A program made the translations under genes and the position numbers. A stretch of DNA of 51,345 bases from the IMG/VR virus record IMGVR_UViG_3300036859_000157, positions 1-51,345 of that record. One strand, written 5' to 3'. This stretch comes from a virus. Shown in pieces: positions 12,678 through 19,072 of this stretch. A model generated the notes under the pieces. It saw only the letters and a program-made list of their open reading frames with translations, searched no databases and had not been told where the DNA came from. The number at the start of each line of letters is the position of its first letter. The stretch's first letter is position 1.

Positions 12678-12750
12678 TGGAGCTTCGGGGAGTCGAACCC
12701 CGTCCTCCTGGGTGCAAACCAGGTGTGATAACCGGTAACACTAAAGCCCC
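12678..12750 (-). tRNA. tRNA-Ala (TGC)
   Basis: Acceptor GGGGCTT/AAGCTCC contains a G-U at the third pair (G3-U70), the alanine identity element. Anticodon loop TTTGCAC, T arm CGGGG/CCCCG. Confidence 0.93.
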
Positions 12751-12751
12751 G

Positions 12752-12821
12752 AGGCGCGGGACGGATTCGAACCGTCTTCGACGAGTTTGCAGCTCGCCTG
12801 CTCACCATTTGCTTACGCGCC
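12752..12821 (-). tRNA. tRNA-Cys (GCA)
   Basis: Anticodon loop CTGCAAA on stem GCGAG/CTCGT; discriminator U, the cysteine identity base. The seventh acceptor pair is mismatched (U-C). Confidence 0.9.
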
Positions 12822-12846
12822 ATGACCGATTGCTCGATCAAAAGCG

Positions 12847-12903
12847 TGCCGGACATTTCAGACGGCCCTTTTCGCTGGCCGCGCGGGCTTCACCGCTCCG
12901 GCA
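12847..12903 (-). other. compact tRNA-like RNA lacking a T arm
   Basis: Within the 88-nt gap between tRNA-Gly(TCC) and tRNA-Cys lies a 57-nt element. It has a perfect 7-bp closing stem (TGCCGGA/TCCGGCA), a 4-bp GCGG/CCGC hairpin and a 5-bp CGGCC/GGCCG hairpin with a 9-nt loop. That layout is acceptor, D-like arm and anticodon-like arm with no T arm. No U33-anticodon is evident. Not a recognised RNA. Confidence 0.4.
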
Positions 12904-12909
12904 TCCTCG

Positions 12910-12982
12910 TGTGGTAGCTGGGATTCGAACCCAGACGATCTGCTTGGAAGGCAGAGGTGCTGTCCGTTGACACTACTACCAC
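12910..12982 (-). tRNA. tRNA-Gly (TCC)
   Basis: Perfect acceptor GTGGTAG/CTACCAC, anticodon loop CTTCCAA, T arm CTGGG/CCCAG. Confidence 0.93.
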
Positions 12983-12983
12983 G

Positions 12984-13056
12984 TGTCGTAGGGTGGACTC
13001 GAACCACCAACGCCCGCGTCTTCAGCGCGGCGCTCTACCGTTGGAGCTACTACGAC
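12984..13056 (-). tRNA. tRNA-Phe (GAA)
   Basis: Perfect acceptor GTCGTAG/CTACGAC, anticodon loop CTGAAGA on stem CCGCG/CGCGG, discriminator A. Confidence 0.93.
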
Positions 13057-13057
13057 G

Positions 13058-13130
13058 CTCGCGGAGAAGGATTCGAACCCTCATCTCGCTGGCTCAGAAC
13101 CAGCTATCTTTCCTGTTAGACGATCCGCGA
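13058..13130 (-). tRNA. tRNA-Gln (CTG)
   Basis: Acceptor TCGCGGA/TCCGCGA, anticodon loop TTCTGAG on stem GCTGG/CCAGC, discriminator G. Confidence 0.92.
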
Positions 13131-13131
13131 G

Positions 13132-13199
13132 CGGGCCACCGAGGTATCGCGCCCCGCCCGGCGAGTTTTGGAGGCTCACCTGTGCCTTGCACGTAGCCC
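13132..13199 (-). tRNA. atypical tRNA-Trp (CCA)
   Basis: Acceptor GGGCTAC/GTGGCCC pairs fully and discriminator G fits tryptophan. The loop CTCCAAA gives anticodon CCA, with a C-A mismatch closing the stem. The D arm is very short and the T loop reads CGCGATA instead of TTCGANN. The exact one-nucleotide spacing to tRNA-Gln supports it as a real array member. Confidence 0.6.
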
Positions 13200-13315
13200 A
13201 GGCCGGGTTTGCACCGGCTAAATATTCGGTGGCAGGTACGAGGCAGTCGCCGAGCCGGGACCGCGAGCAGAGCCCACAGCACCGGCCAGGCGAGCGCCCC
13301 GCCCTTACCACCACG
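13200..13315 (-). other. GC-rich tRNA-like spacer
   Basis: The 116 bp between tRNA-Met and the Trp-like tRNA hold a perfect T-arm-like hairpin (GCCGG/CCGGC, loop TGCAAAC, about 13202-13218) whose following bases overlap the Trp-like tRNA. A weak seven-pair acceptor partner with three wobbles can be drawn, but no anticodon arm. No open frame is convincing. Confidence 0.3.
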
Positions 13316-13389
13316 TTGCGGAGACGGGATTCGAACCCGTGATCTTCGGGATATGAGCCCGACGTGATAGACCACTTCACTACTCCGCT
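13316..13389 (-). tRNA. tRNA-Met (CAT), initiator-like
   Basis: Anticodon loop CTCATAT on a stem with three consecutive G-C pairs (TCGGG/CCCGA) and an unpaired 1-72 position (A-A), both initiator features. The D stem has U11-A24, which is elongator-like, so its role is not settled. First tRNA of the array. Confidence 0.88.
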
Positions 13390-13398
13390 GCGGCGAAG

Positions 13399-13426
13399 TG
13401 TATCAGACGCAGGAGACATCCGTCAA
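13399..13426 (-). promoter_or_regulatory. possible promoter of the tRNA array
   Basis: TTGACG (13421-13426) and GATACA (13399-13404), 16 bp apart on the minus strand, end ten bases before the first tRNA. The -35 overlaps the stop codon of the upstream gene. Confidence 0.45.
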
Positions 13427-13566
13427 CAGTTGCTCACCGGAGCACCTTCACAGCACGGCTCGACAAACCCGCAGCCCTTCGGCAACCGACACTCATAGTG
13501 CTGCTTGATCGGCGTCATCACTTGCCCGCAGTTAGGACAATTAAGCGTCGGGTTCGTAGGCGACAA
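13423..13566 (-). CDS. zinc-ribbon protein, 47 aa
   Basis: CPNCGQ near the N-terminus, later CRLPKGCG and a terminal CCEGAPVSNC. This layout, ending CCEG-P, matches small zinc-ribbon proteins common in actinophages. The start is probably TTG (SPTNPTLNCPNCG) inside the end of the upstream gene; a start at the internal ATG would lose the first CxxC. Function unknown. Confidence 0.65.
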   Translation of the reverse strand: MSPTNPTLNCPNCGQVMTPIKQHYECRLPKGCGFVEPCCEGAPVSNC

Positions 13567-14011
13567 GCTCGATACCACCAACCTTTACGCGCTGCAACCG
13601 TATAAACCCGTAGAGCGCAACTACCTGTCCGTCGGATTCGACGAGTGCTAGTTCGGCATCTTCGGTGCCAGGAATGAACGCGTCAACGAAGCCTACACGA
13701 TCAGCAAACACGATCAGTTGGTCGGGGAATTTAGATGTCTCATCCTTCTCCACTGCATCCTCCTTTGTCAGTCGTTCTAACTCACGCTTAGCGGCTGCTG
13801 GATTATATATCCAGCCGGTGTCGTTGCAGAGCGAGCAGTGACCGAACCCGTGACAAAGATTAGGACACTTGACGTAGCCATGCTCGGCCTGCGAGATCAA
13901 AACGTCCTTCATCGACCAACTAAAGTTCATCGTGTCCTCTTTCGCTGGATATTCGTCCGCAAAGTTACCACTCCCATGTGCGACAACGTCGAAGTAGTGC
14001 GCCTCGCTCAT
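13541..14011 (-). CDS. zinc-finger hypothetical protein, 156 aa
   Basis: The start MSEAHYFD is linked to the upstream stop by ATGA; an internal ATG at 13930 with AAAGAGG upstream is an alternative. Residues about 45-66 (CPNLCHGFGHCSLCNDTG) form a DnaJ-like zinc finger. The C-terminal half is beta-rich. Not recognised as a named family. Confidence 0.6.
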   Translation of the reverse strand: MSEAHYFDVVAHGSGNFADEYPAKEDTMNFSWSMKDVLISQAEHGYVKCPNLCHGFGHCSLCNDTGWIYNPAAAKRELERLTKEDAVEKDETSKFPDQLIVFADRVGFVDAFIPGTEDAELALVESDGQVVALYGFIRLQRVKVGGIELVAYEPDA

Positions 14012-14184
14012 GTACACGTCCCGCACGGGTGAAGGATATCCCACTGTCCGCGCGTGCGAGCCTGCCAGCAGATCAACTCACAGCGCGCGCACTGGAAGAA
14101 CTTGTTGCCCGACATCACGACGGTGCGCTTGCCGTCGCTGATCTTCTCGCGCACGTACTCCCACCGCTCTTGCCAATCGTGCAT
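14008..14184 (-). CDS. zinc-motif protein, 58 aa
   Basis: AAAGGAG precedes the ATG (MHDWQERWEYVREK). It has CARCELIC and a terminal HPCGTCT, likely one zinc site. Basic middle (SDGKRTVVMSGNKFF). Function unknown. Confidence 0.65.
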   Translation of the reverse strand: MHDWQERWEYVREKISDGKRTVVMSGNKFFQCARCELICWQARTRGQWDILHPCGTCT

Positions 14185-14213
14185 AAGTCTCCTTTCCACT
14201 GCCGACACTATAG

Positions 14214-14645
14214 CTAATAGAACGCGTCCTTGCCACGGAACTCGCACACCTCTGGACGATCTTCCTCATGTCCAACATGCGCCCAACAATCATCGCAGAA
14301 CACAATCGGCATGTAGTCGACGAGCACGTTGTCGGCAATCATCACAACACGCTCACAGCACGCGCACGTGAGGTGCATCGATTGGAAGAAACCCGTCTGC
14401 CAGATGTATGTTCCACGCGCCTTACGGTCGTGAGCTTCCTTGCGCCGCTGGTGCTCGCGGTTGCGTTTGAGGTTGCAGCTCCGACACAGTGTCTGGAGAT
14501 TCGACTGGCGGTTGGTACCACCCTCGGACACCGGCTGAATATGATCGATGGTGAGGTTTTCAGAAGTTCCACACCAACGACACTGGTTGTTGTCGCGTTC
14601 GAATATCTTGCGCCGGACGCTCGGCTTGATGCCCGAGCGCGCCAT
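14214..14645 (-). CDS. HNH endonuclease with C-terminal zinc ribbon
   Basis: 143 aa. The N-terminal HNH domain reads CRWCGTSENLTIDHIQPVSEGG and LCRSCNLKRNREH, with the catalytic DHIQP and two CxxC knuckles. A second region (CACCERVV and CDDCWAHVGH) forms another zinc ribbon. It starts at a TGATG junction. It may be a homing enzyme or a DNA-packaging-type HNH; it is far from terminase genes, so homing is more likely. Confidence 0.85.
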   Translation of the reverse strand: MARSGIKPSVRRKIFERDNNQCRWCGTSENLTIDHIQPVSEGGTNRQSNLQTLCRSCNLKRNREHQRRKEAHDRKARGTYIWQTGFFQSMHLTCACCERVVMIADNVLVDYMPIVFCDDCWAHVGHEEDRPEVCEFRGKDAFY

Positions 14646-14893
14646 CAGTTATCGAAGGGGTTTGGTTCCTCGTGTTTATGAGGAACGTTGCCATACCAGC
14701 GATTGATGGTATTGATCGGTCGACGTTGTTCGGCTGGACAACGAACTTGCTGACCTTCTGGCTCATGGCCGGTGAATGCAATCTGTGCGACGATCCGGTA
14801 CTCCTGCCAGTCTGGATATTCGTCACAGTATTGACACTCACCAGGAGCATGGAGCACAGCCTGATCGCAATGCGGTGCGTACGCGCGTGACAT
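14645..14893 (-). CDS. conserved actinophage protein, 82 aa
   Basis: Begins MSRAYAPHCDQAVLHAPGECQYC. The CDxAVLHAPGEC-YC and FTGHEP patterns are familiar from many actinophages, with no assigned role. The Cys/His residues suggest metal binding. A TTG one codon upstream is an alternative start. Confidence 0.75.
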   Translation of the reverse strand: MSRAYAPHCDQAVLHAPGECQYCDEYPDWQEYRIVAQIAFTGHEPEGQQVRCPAEQRRPINTINRWYGNVPHKHEEPNPFDN

Positions 14894-14898
14894 CAACT

Positions 14899-15033
14899 CT
14901 AAAACAGCAGGCTGAGTATCAACCAGATAAGCAGAACCGTGAAGATCAACCCGATTGGCGTGCGATAGTTCGGCGAACCGATACCTCCGGCCAGCAAAAC
15001 GATGAGCACGACAATCAGCAAGATGGTCAGCAT
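14899..15033 (-). CDS. two-pass membrane protein, 44 aa
   Basis: AAGGAG stands seven bases before ATG. Two hydrophobic segments (ILLIVVLIVLLAGG and LIFTVLLIWLILSLLF) flank a polar turn (GSPNYRTP). Predicted inner-membrane hairpin. Overlaps the tiny gene upstream by 7 bp. Confidence 0.7.
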   Translation of the reverse strand: MLTILLIVVLIVLLAGGIGSPNYRTPIGLIFTVLLIWLILSLLF

Positions 15034-15098
15034 TCCAACTCCTTAATCACGAACCAGATCACGAGTACCACGAACAGGAGAATAGCACACGCGATCAT
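15027..15098 (-). CDS. single-pass membrane peptide, 23 aa
   Basis: Reads MIACAILLFVVLVIWFVIKE, almost entirely one membrane helix with a short charged tail. The ATG overlaps the upstream stop (ATGA) and its 3' end overlaps the next gene, so its position is tightly packed between two credible genes. Translation is plausible but unproven. Confidence 0.5.
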   Translation of the reverse strand: MIACAILLFVVLVIWFVIKELEC

Positions 15099-15271
15099 CC
15101 GGCCAATTCGGTGAGCCAGTCGGCCAGCTCGCGAGCTTCATCTGGCGTGAGATAGTCACTTAGTTGCCCGAGCGCGCGGATAGGAGAGCGCATGACGATG
15201 CTGACCTTATCGCCGAAGCGATAAAGTCGAATCTGACCGCCCTCTTGGGTGACGAGCACCTTAACGGGCAT
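15095..15271 (-). CDS. hypothetical protein, 58 aa
   Basis: MPVKVLVTQEGGQIRLYRFG opens a small beta sheet and SDYLTPDEARELADWLTELAG closes with helices. It looks like a compact soluble domain. Stop is ATGA with the next gene. Not recognised. Confidence 0.65.
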   Translation of the reverse strand: MPVKVLVTQEGGQIRLYRFGDKVSIVMRSPIRALGQLSDYLTPDEARELADWLTELAG

Positions 15272-15310
15272 TTATGACCGTCCGATGTCATAACTTTCTC
15301 CACCATCACC

Positions 15311-15526
15311 TTAACGCTTCTCGTCTTCGGTTACGCGCACGTCGGTCGTCGCCCAGATGTCGATAGCCGTCACCGTGAGCGCGAGCCACGATAACACGAG
15401 CGTTTGGATAAGCATCAACTCATTTGAGAGTGAGCCAACCAAGAATAGAGTCGTATCCGCTACGGCGGCGAGGCCGGTAACGACGACGGCCCACAAAGCC
15501 AGACGACGGCGGGTACGTGGACGCAT
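15311..15526 (-). CDS. two-pass membrane protein, 71 aa
   Basis: A basic N-terminus (MRPRTRRR) is followed by two hydrophobic segments (LALWAVVVTGLAAVADTTLFLVG and LIQTLVLSWLALTVTAIDIW) and a charged tail. N-in, C-in topology by the positive-inside rule. Function unknown. Confidence 0.7.
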   Translation of the reverse strand: MRPRTRRRLALWAVVVTGLAAVADTTLFLVGSLSNELMLIQTLVLSWLALTVTAIDIWATTDVRVTEDEKR

Positions 15527-15745
15527 TCACGGAATCAAATGAGCCCGACCGAAATCATCGTTTTCTACCCAGTGAACATGCCAGTTGCGCAGGAACGCCG
15601 TGATCGATTTGTACGGACAAGGATATTCGGGTGCATCGGGATTATCCGGTCGAACGAAATTGCCTTGAAGGATCAACGTATAAGTTCGACCACGAATGTA
15701 TCCAAGCGATCCGTCTTCGCCGATGAACTGCGCATGGATTTTCAT
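15527..15745 (-). CDS. conserved small phage protein, 72 aa
   Basis: IGEDGSLGYIRGRTYTL and CPYKSITAFLRNWHVHW form a pattern found in actinophage genomes without a known role. Starts in an ATGA overlap. Soluble, beta-rich. Confidence 0.7.
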   Translation of the reverse strand: MKIHAQFIGEDGSLGYIRGRTYTLILQGNFVRPDNPDAPEYPCPYKSITAFLRNWHVHWVENDDFGRAHLIP

Positions 15746-16047
15746 TCGTAATTTGCGAGCTTCTCATGTGCAAGTGTTAACTGATCCGCACCCTCAGCGA
15801 TCAGATGATTCGCTGCTGTGTTCGCGCGCCGTAACTCCGCAATAGTCTCTTGTTGATTCTGCAACCGCTGCAGGATCGACTTCAGCAGAATGGGATCGAC
15901 CGTTATCGGCAACGGTCCACGTAGTCGCTTGTTGTCTTTGTCGAAGTTCAGTTCGTAGTCGGCTTCGAGATGGCGGTTGAGCTTAGCTTCCAATTCGGCA
16001 ATTGGATCAGGGATAATCGGCAACTCTCCATGTGCGCTAGTAACCAC
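15742..16047 (-). CDS. coiled-coil protein, 101 aa
   Basis: The C-terminal 50 residues (LLKSILQRLQNQQETIAELRRANTAA and on) are predicted coiled coil. The N-terminal part has a Pro-rich stretch (LPIIPDPIAELEAKL). Overlaps the upstream gene by 11 bp. Function unknown. Confidence 0.6.
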   Translation of the reverse strand: MVTSAHGELPIIPDPIAELEAKLNRHLEADYELNFDKDNKRLRGPLPITVDPILLKSILQRLQNQQETIAELRRANTAANHLIAEGADQLTLAHEKLANYE

Positions 16048-16399
16048 GAGTCACCTCTTCTATATCCGCACCGTCGGCGAGTTTGTGAAGCGCATTCTTG
16101 ACGCGTGTTGCCCTAGAGCCGCTGCCCTTCGGCTCCCAGCCCGAGAAGAACAAGATCGATGCCTCATCGTCCGTCAAGCCGAGTTGCTCTTGTGCGAAGG
16201 CACCGATATCGTAAAGCTCTCCGTTTACCAAAACCTCATCGTGATTGATGACGAATCCCTGGTAGCCCTTCACAAGTGACGCAGCAGTTCCAGCCACACA
16301 CATCATTGTGCCACAGTTCCACGTGTGCTGGTTGTACTTGTGCGGGTGCTTCTCGATGAAGTCTCCCGTACGACGAAGCAGCTTCTTGTTGCGTGTCAT
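16037..16399 (-). CDS. hypothetical protein, 120 aa
   Basis: AAAGGAG precedes ATG (MTRNKKLLRRTGDFIEKHP). The block HTWNCGTMMCVAGTAASLVKG with an NCG-CVAG core resembles a small family in actinophages and actinobacteria of unknown function. The C-terminus is helical. Confidence 0.65.
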   Translation of the reverse strand: MTRNKKLLRRTGDFIEKHPHKYNQHTWNCGTMMCVAGTAASLVKGYQGFVINHDEVLVNGELYDIGAFAQEQLGLTDDEASILFFSGWEPKGSGSRATRVKNALHKLADGADIEEVTRGY

Positions 16400-16410
16400 C
16401 TCGACTCCTT

Positions 16411-16599
16411 TCATGGGCCGTAAGTGTATATCCGCTCCAACTCGTCGCGCACGTCTTCCACTTCTGCCTTCAGCGACTTCACTTCAGCCTCCAGCTCACG
16501 GATGCGTTCCTCTCTGCGACACAGACAACAATCGTACGGTCCATACAGCAGATGCAATGGTCGATGCTGGTTGGCCGAGAGTGCTTTCATTGGACTCAT
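16411..16599 (-). CDS. zinc/coiled-coil protein, 62 aa
   Basis: CCLC in the middle is followed by an uninterrupted acidic-basic coiled coil (REERIRELEAEVKSLKAEVE and on). Starts at an ATGA overlap. Possibly an oligomeric adaptor; unknown. Confidence 0.6.
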   Translation of the reverse strand: MSPMKALSANQHRPLHLLYGPYDCCLCRREERIRELEAEVKSLKAEVEDVRDELERIYTYGP

Positions 16600-16829
16600 T
16601 CCATCTCTACTAAGTCATCCAACTCCAGCACTGGCTTACGATACGCACTCAACAACCAACTTGGGTGACGCAAGAAATCCTGCCAGCGGTAGCTGCTGTA
16701 ACAAAAGGGCCGCGAGTCGCCGGGGTCGTTGTAGAACACCTCACGAACGCGGACTCCTTCTGATAAACGAACTCGTCGGTGGTTCCAGTGCGTTAGTTCA
16801 TCCAGGTGATGCGATTCTGTGATTGCCAT
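16596..16829 (-). CDS. hypothetical protein, 77 aa
   Basis: Start MAITESHHLDELTHWN chosen because AAAGGA lies eight bases upstream; an ATG three codons earlier is too close to it. Aromatic-rich middle (CYSSYRWQDFLRHPSWLLSAY). Not recognised. Confidence 0.6.
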   Translation of the reverse strand: MAITESHHLDELTHWNHRRVRLSEGVRVREVFYNDPGDSRPFCYSSYRWQDFLRHPSWLLSAYRKPVLELDDLVEME

Positions 16830-16831
16830 TT

Positions 16832-16987
16832 TTACCATCCTTTCAGATGTCCATCGCCCGCTCGTGTCGGCATTTCTTCGCACAACCAGTGCGGAGTATC
16901 GTCGTTGTACACGTCGGCAAGAAACGGGTCAGGGCCGAAGGTGGCATCTTGTGATCCGCGCATCTCGCAGGGCTGGTTGTCAGGCAT
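16832..16987 (-). CDS. conserved small protein, 51 aa
   Basis: MPDNQPCEMRGSQDATFGPDP followed by DVYNDDTPHWLCEEM. The C-x-x-RG-x-DA-x-x-GPDP and DVY-D patterns occur in small actinophage proteins. Two Cys pairs could bind zinc. Ends three bases before the next start. Confidence 0.7.
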   Translation of the reverse strand: MPDNQPCEMRGSQDATFGPDPFLADVYNDDTPHWLCEEMPTRAGDGHLKGW

Positions 16988-17001
16988 GGAACGAGGGTAC
17001 C

Positions 17002-17610
17002 CTACGTCGAGCTATCACACAAGAAGTCTTCCAGATGCCTTGTGTTGTCGGGATACACCACGTCGATATCTGCCGGACGTAACGTCAGTCCTCGCGCAAT
17101 CAAACTCACCCACCACTCGTCGCCTACAAGCCCGAGCATCGCTGCTGTCTCAGAAATCGTCCAGCCCTGCGTGAGGAACTTCGTTATTGCAGAAACGCGT
17201 TCTTGGAGTCGCCCTTCCCAGTCGTCATATCGTGCTTGTGCTGCAGCAACTCTTCGACGGTGATTCTCCTGCTCTTCACGCATCACCATTGCGCGCTTGC
17301 TGCGTTCTTCTCGCGCGATCTTCCACGCTTTCTTTACAGCCTCCCACCTAGCGAGGCGCGCCGCTTCGCACGTCGGACACACCCAACGGTACTTACCTTT
17401 CACGCGACTGTGGCCTAACGCACAGAGAGGTTTCGCCGGACGACCACTACGGCCACGTTGCTGCCCGCGCCGCTCTGTGGGTGAGTATTTCCAGGCTGTT
17501 GAAGTACTCACGCCAACCTTCTCAGCGATTTCTTGTAAGGTCAGATTGCTGTCTGCGAGGTCGCGAATCTGATTAATCTGGGTGCTGTTGAGATTACGCT
17601 TAGAGCCCAT
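17002..17610 (-). CDS. HTH DNA-binding protein with zinc knuckle
   Basis: 202 aa. Residues about 18-40 (IRDLADSNLTLQEIAEKVGV, then STSTAWKY) form a resolvase/MarR-like helix-turn-helix. A CALGHSRV and CPTCEAARLAR pair forms a zinc knuckle, followed by a long basic helix and a second HTH-like segment (WTISETAAMLGLVGDEW). The start follows a TATGAT -10 by six bases, implying a leaderless mRNA, and an inverted repeat overlaps that promoter. A regulator, possibly self-regulated. Confidence 0.7.
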   Translation of the reverse strand: MGSKRNLNSTQINQIRDLADSNLTLQEIAEKVGVSTSTAWKYSPTERRGQQRGRSGRPAKPLCALGHSRVKGKYRWVCPTCEAARLARWEAVKKAWKIAREERSKRAMVMREEQENHRRRVAAAQARYDDWEGRLQERVSAITKFLTQGWTISETAAMLGLVGDEWWVSLIARGLTLRPADIDVVYPDNTRHLEDFLCDSST

Positions 17611-17616
17611 GTCAGA

Positions 17617-17647
17617 ATCATACCGCACCTAGAAAATTGTTGGTGCG
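17617..17647 (-). promoter_or_regulatory. leaderless promoter with inverted repeat
   Basis: TATGAT (17617-17622, minus strand) lies six bases before the start codon. CGCACC/GGTGCG (17624-17629 and 17642-17647) is a perfect inverted repeat overlapping the promoter, as expected of an operator. No good -35 is visible. Confidence 0.5.
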
Positions 17648-17741
17648 CGCGCTGGGACCCACCTCGCCGGTCCTATAGGGTGCCCAGGTACTGCGTCAGA
17701 CGGTTTTCGCGTTCACCCTGCACATTCGCATCCGCCAACCC

Positions 17742-18377
17742 TCAGCTTACGCCCTCTACCAGCTCGCCCTCCACTATCCCCTGCCCCTGCTCATCGCTAA
17801 CATCCTTACGCTTAGCGTTTTCGCCTGACGACCCCTCCCCTTGCGATAGGCGCTTAGCAATAATCGAATCCGCGTGCTTGGCTGCTACCGCTTCGACGTT
17901 TCGCTGCATGCGCTCTGCAGCTTCGAGAGATTCTTCGGGTGTGAGCGGTACGGCCTTGTGCTCGATAGTGCCGGAGTGCTCGATCTTCTGTGCGGCCGGT
18001 GGCGACTTGAGTGCGTAGAGCGTGGCGAGCTGACCTAAACCCTTGAGGATGACTGCGGCTCGCTTGTCGTCGATAGTATCGTCGGCTATCTGATTGAGAA
18101 CGTGCTCGATACGCTCTGCAATGTCGGTGCGCATCTGCGATACATCTTCAACCGTTTGGCTCTCTCGCCATCGCGCTACCATCTTGTATGACGTGCCATC
18201 CGCAACGCCGAGCTTGGCATCTATTTCGGACCAAGGCCGACCCTTGCGTCGCATGTCGAGTGCTTCCATCAAGCGAATGCGTGCCTGTACGCGACGAGGC
18301 GATAGGGGGTTAGCTGCTCCGCGTAATCTGCGCTTGGGTTGGGACAACGCTATGGGAGAAGACGATGTAGAGGTCAT
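17742..18377 (-). CDS. DNA-binding protein, possibly small-terminase-like
   Basis: 211 aa. Residues about 28-75 (RVQARIRLMEALDMRRKGRP, WSEIDAKLGVADGTSYKMVARW) look like a helix-turn-helix of the type in small terminase subunits or phage repressors. A helical oligomerisation region and a charged disordered tail follow. It is the first minus-strand gene next to the early divergent region, which fits a regulator better than packaging; no large terminase is nearby. The ribosome site is weak. Confidence 0.55.
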   Translation of the reverse strand: MTSTSSSPIALSQPKRRLRGAANPLSPRRVQARIRLMEALDMRRKGRPWSEIDAKLGVADGTSYKMVARWRESQTVEDVSQMRTDIAERIEHVLNQIADDTIDDKRAAVILKGLGQLATLYALKSPPAAQKIEHSGTIEHKAVPLTPEESLEAAERMQRNVEAVAAKHADSIIAKRLSQGEGSSGENAKRKDVSDEQGQGIVEGELVEGVS

Positions 18378-18473
18378 ACATCCACGTTGACATGCGCGCC
18401 AAGGATTGCGTCGATGTTACGGATATGGTTACATTCATGGCTTGCGCCAGGAAAGGTGATTTGCGCAATGCGG

Positions 18474-18479
18474 TATACT
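18474..18479 (+). promoter_or_regulatory. -10 element of early plus-strand promoter
   Basis: TATACT stands 35 bases before a gene with a strong ribosome site and lies in the 136-bp gap between divergent genes. No clear -35 is seen; a TTGCGCAA palindrome lies just upstream. Confidence 0.4.
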
Positions 18480-18513
18480 GGTTGTAGGAGAGATGTCGGC
18501 GAAAGGAGTCGAG

Positions 18514-18708
18514 ATGCTCGACATGTTCAAGCCCGGCGACCGAGTTCGGGTAAAGCTCGATGGACAAGTGCAACGAGGTATCTGGGTGTTCGTGCGATTC
18601 TACCCAGACGATCAGACTGTGGAGTTGCGGCCTATCAAGATGGCCAGCGGTCGGCTGTGGAAAGCAGAGCGAGTTGAGGTAATCGACTGGGACGCTAAGT
18701 GGAGGTGA
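18514..18708 (+). CDS. small SH3-like/KOW-like protein, 64 aa
   Basis: GAAAGGAG precedes the ATG (MLDMFKPGDRVRVKLDGQVQ). The beta-rich pattern with GD-RVRV and VFVRFYPDDQTVELRP suggests a small barrel. First gene of the right-hand early operon. Function unknown. Confidence 0.65.
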   Translation: MLDMFKPGDRVRVKLDGQVQRGIWVFVRFYPDDQTVELRPIKMASGRLWKAERVEVIDWDAKWR

Positions 18709-18709
18709 C

Positions 18710-19072
18710 ATGAACTGCGCTAGCGACCGCGCGAGTGCTGGAGAATTTGGTGACATGCTAAACTGCGTACAGACCGTGGTAGGGAAGGATGTGGCATCGG
18801 TGAGTTGGAGACTAGACAGCACGAAGCGTCGCGACTTCCGCCAGCATGGTGAGCAGGAACGCGGTGAGGATCGAGCACGTACGCACAACACGCGCAAGGA
18901 CACCAAGCGCTGGTGCCGGGGAAAGGTAGGACGCGAGCACGTGTGGGAGTTGTTTCATGTCCATGCACCACGGTTCCGGTATCGCGCGTGGGCCGTTGAT
19001 CGGTGTGTTGCATGTCGCAAGCAGCGATGGCGTGACGCGACACCGGAAGAGATATTGCGACATGCCTCCTGA
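18710..19072 (+). CDS. conserved zinc-motif protein, 120 aa
   Basis: GGAGGTGA precedes the ATG. The C-terminal part has RTHNTRKDTKRWCRGKVGREH and later CVACRKQRWR. The T-x-RWCRGK-GREH signature with a distal CxxC is widespread in actinophages with no assigned role. The N-terminal half is variable. Probably binds one zinc ion. Confidence 0.75.
   Translation: MNCASDRASAGEFGDMLNCVQTVVGKDVASVSWRLDSTKRRDFRQHGEQERGEDRARTHNTRKDTKRWCRGKVGREHVWELFHVHAPRFRYRAWAVDRCVACRKQRWRDATPEEILRHAS

Noticed and set aside
9695-13419. Many overlapping open frames with peptides such as SNRGF or RTRxxT across the tRNA array
   Set aside because: They are translations of conserved tRNA T arms on both strands, not proteins.
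17742-18377. Firm annotation as small terminase subunit
   Set aside because: Only a helix-turn-helix is visible; there is no large terminase or packaging site nearby and it sits in the early control region.
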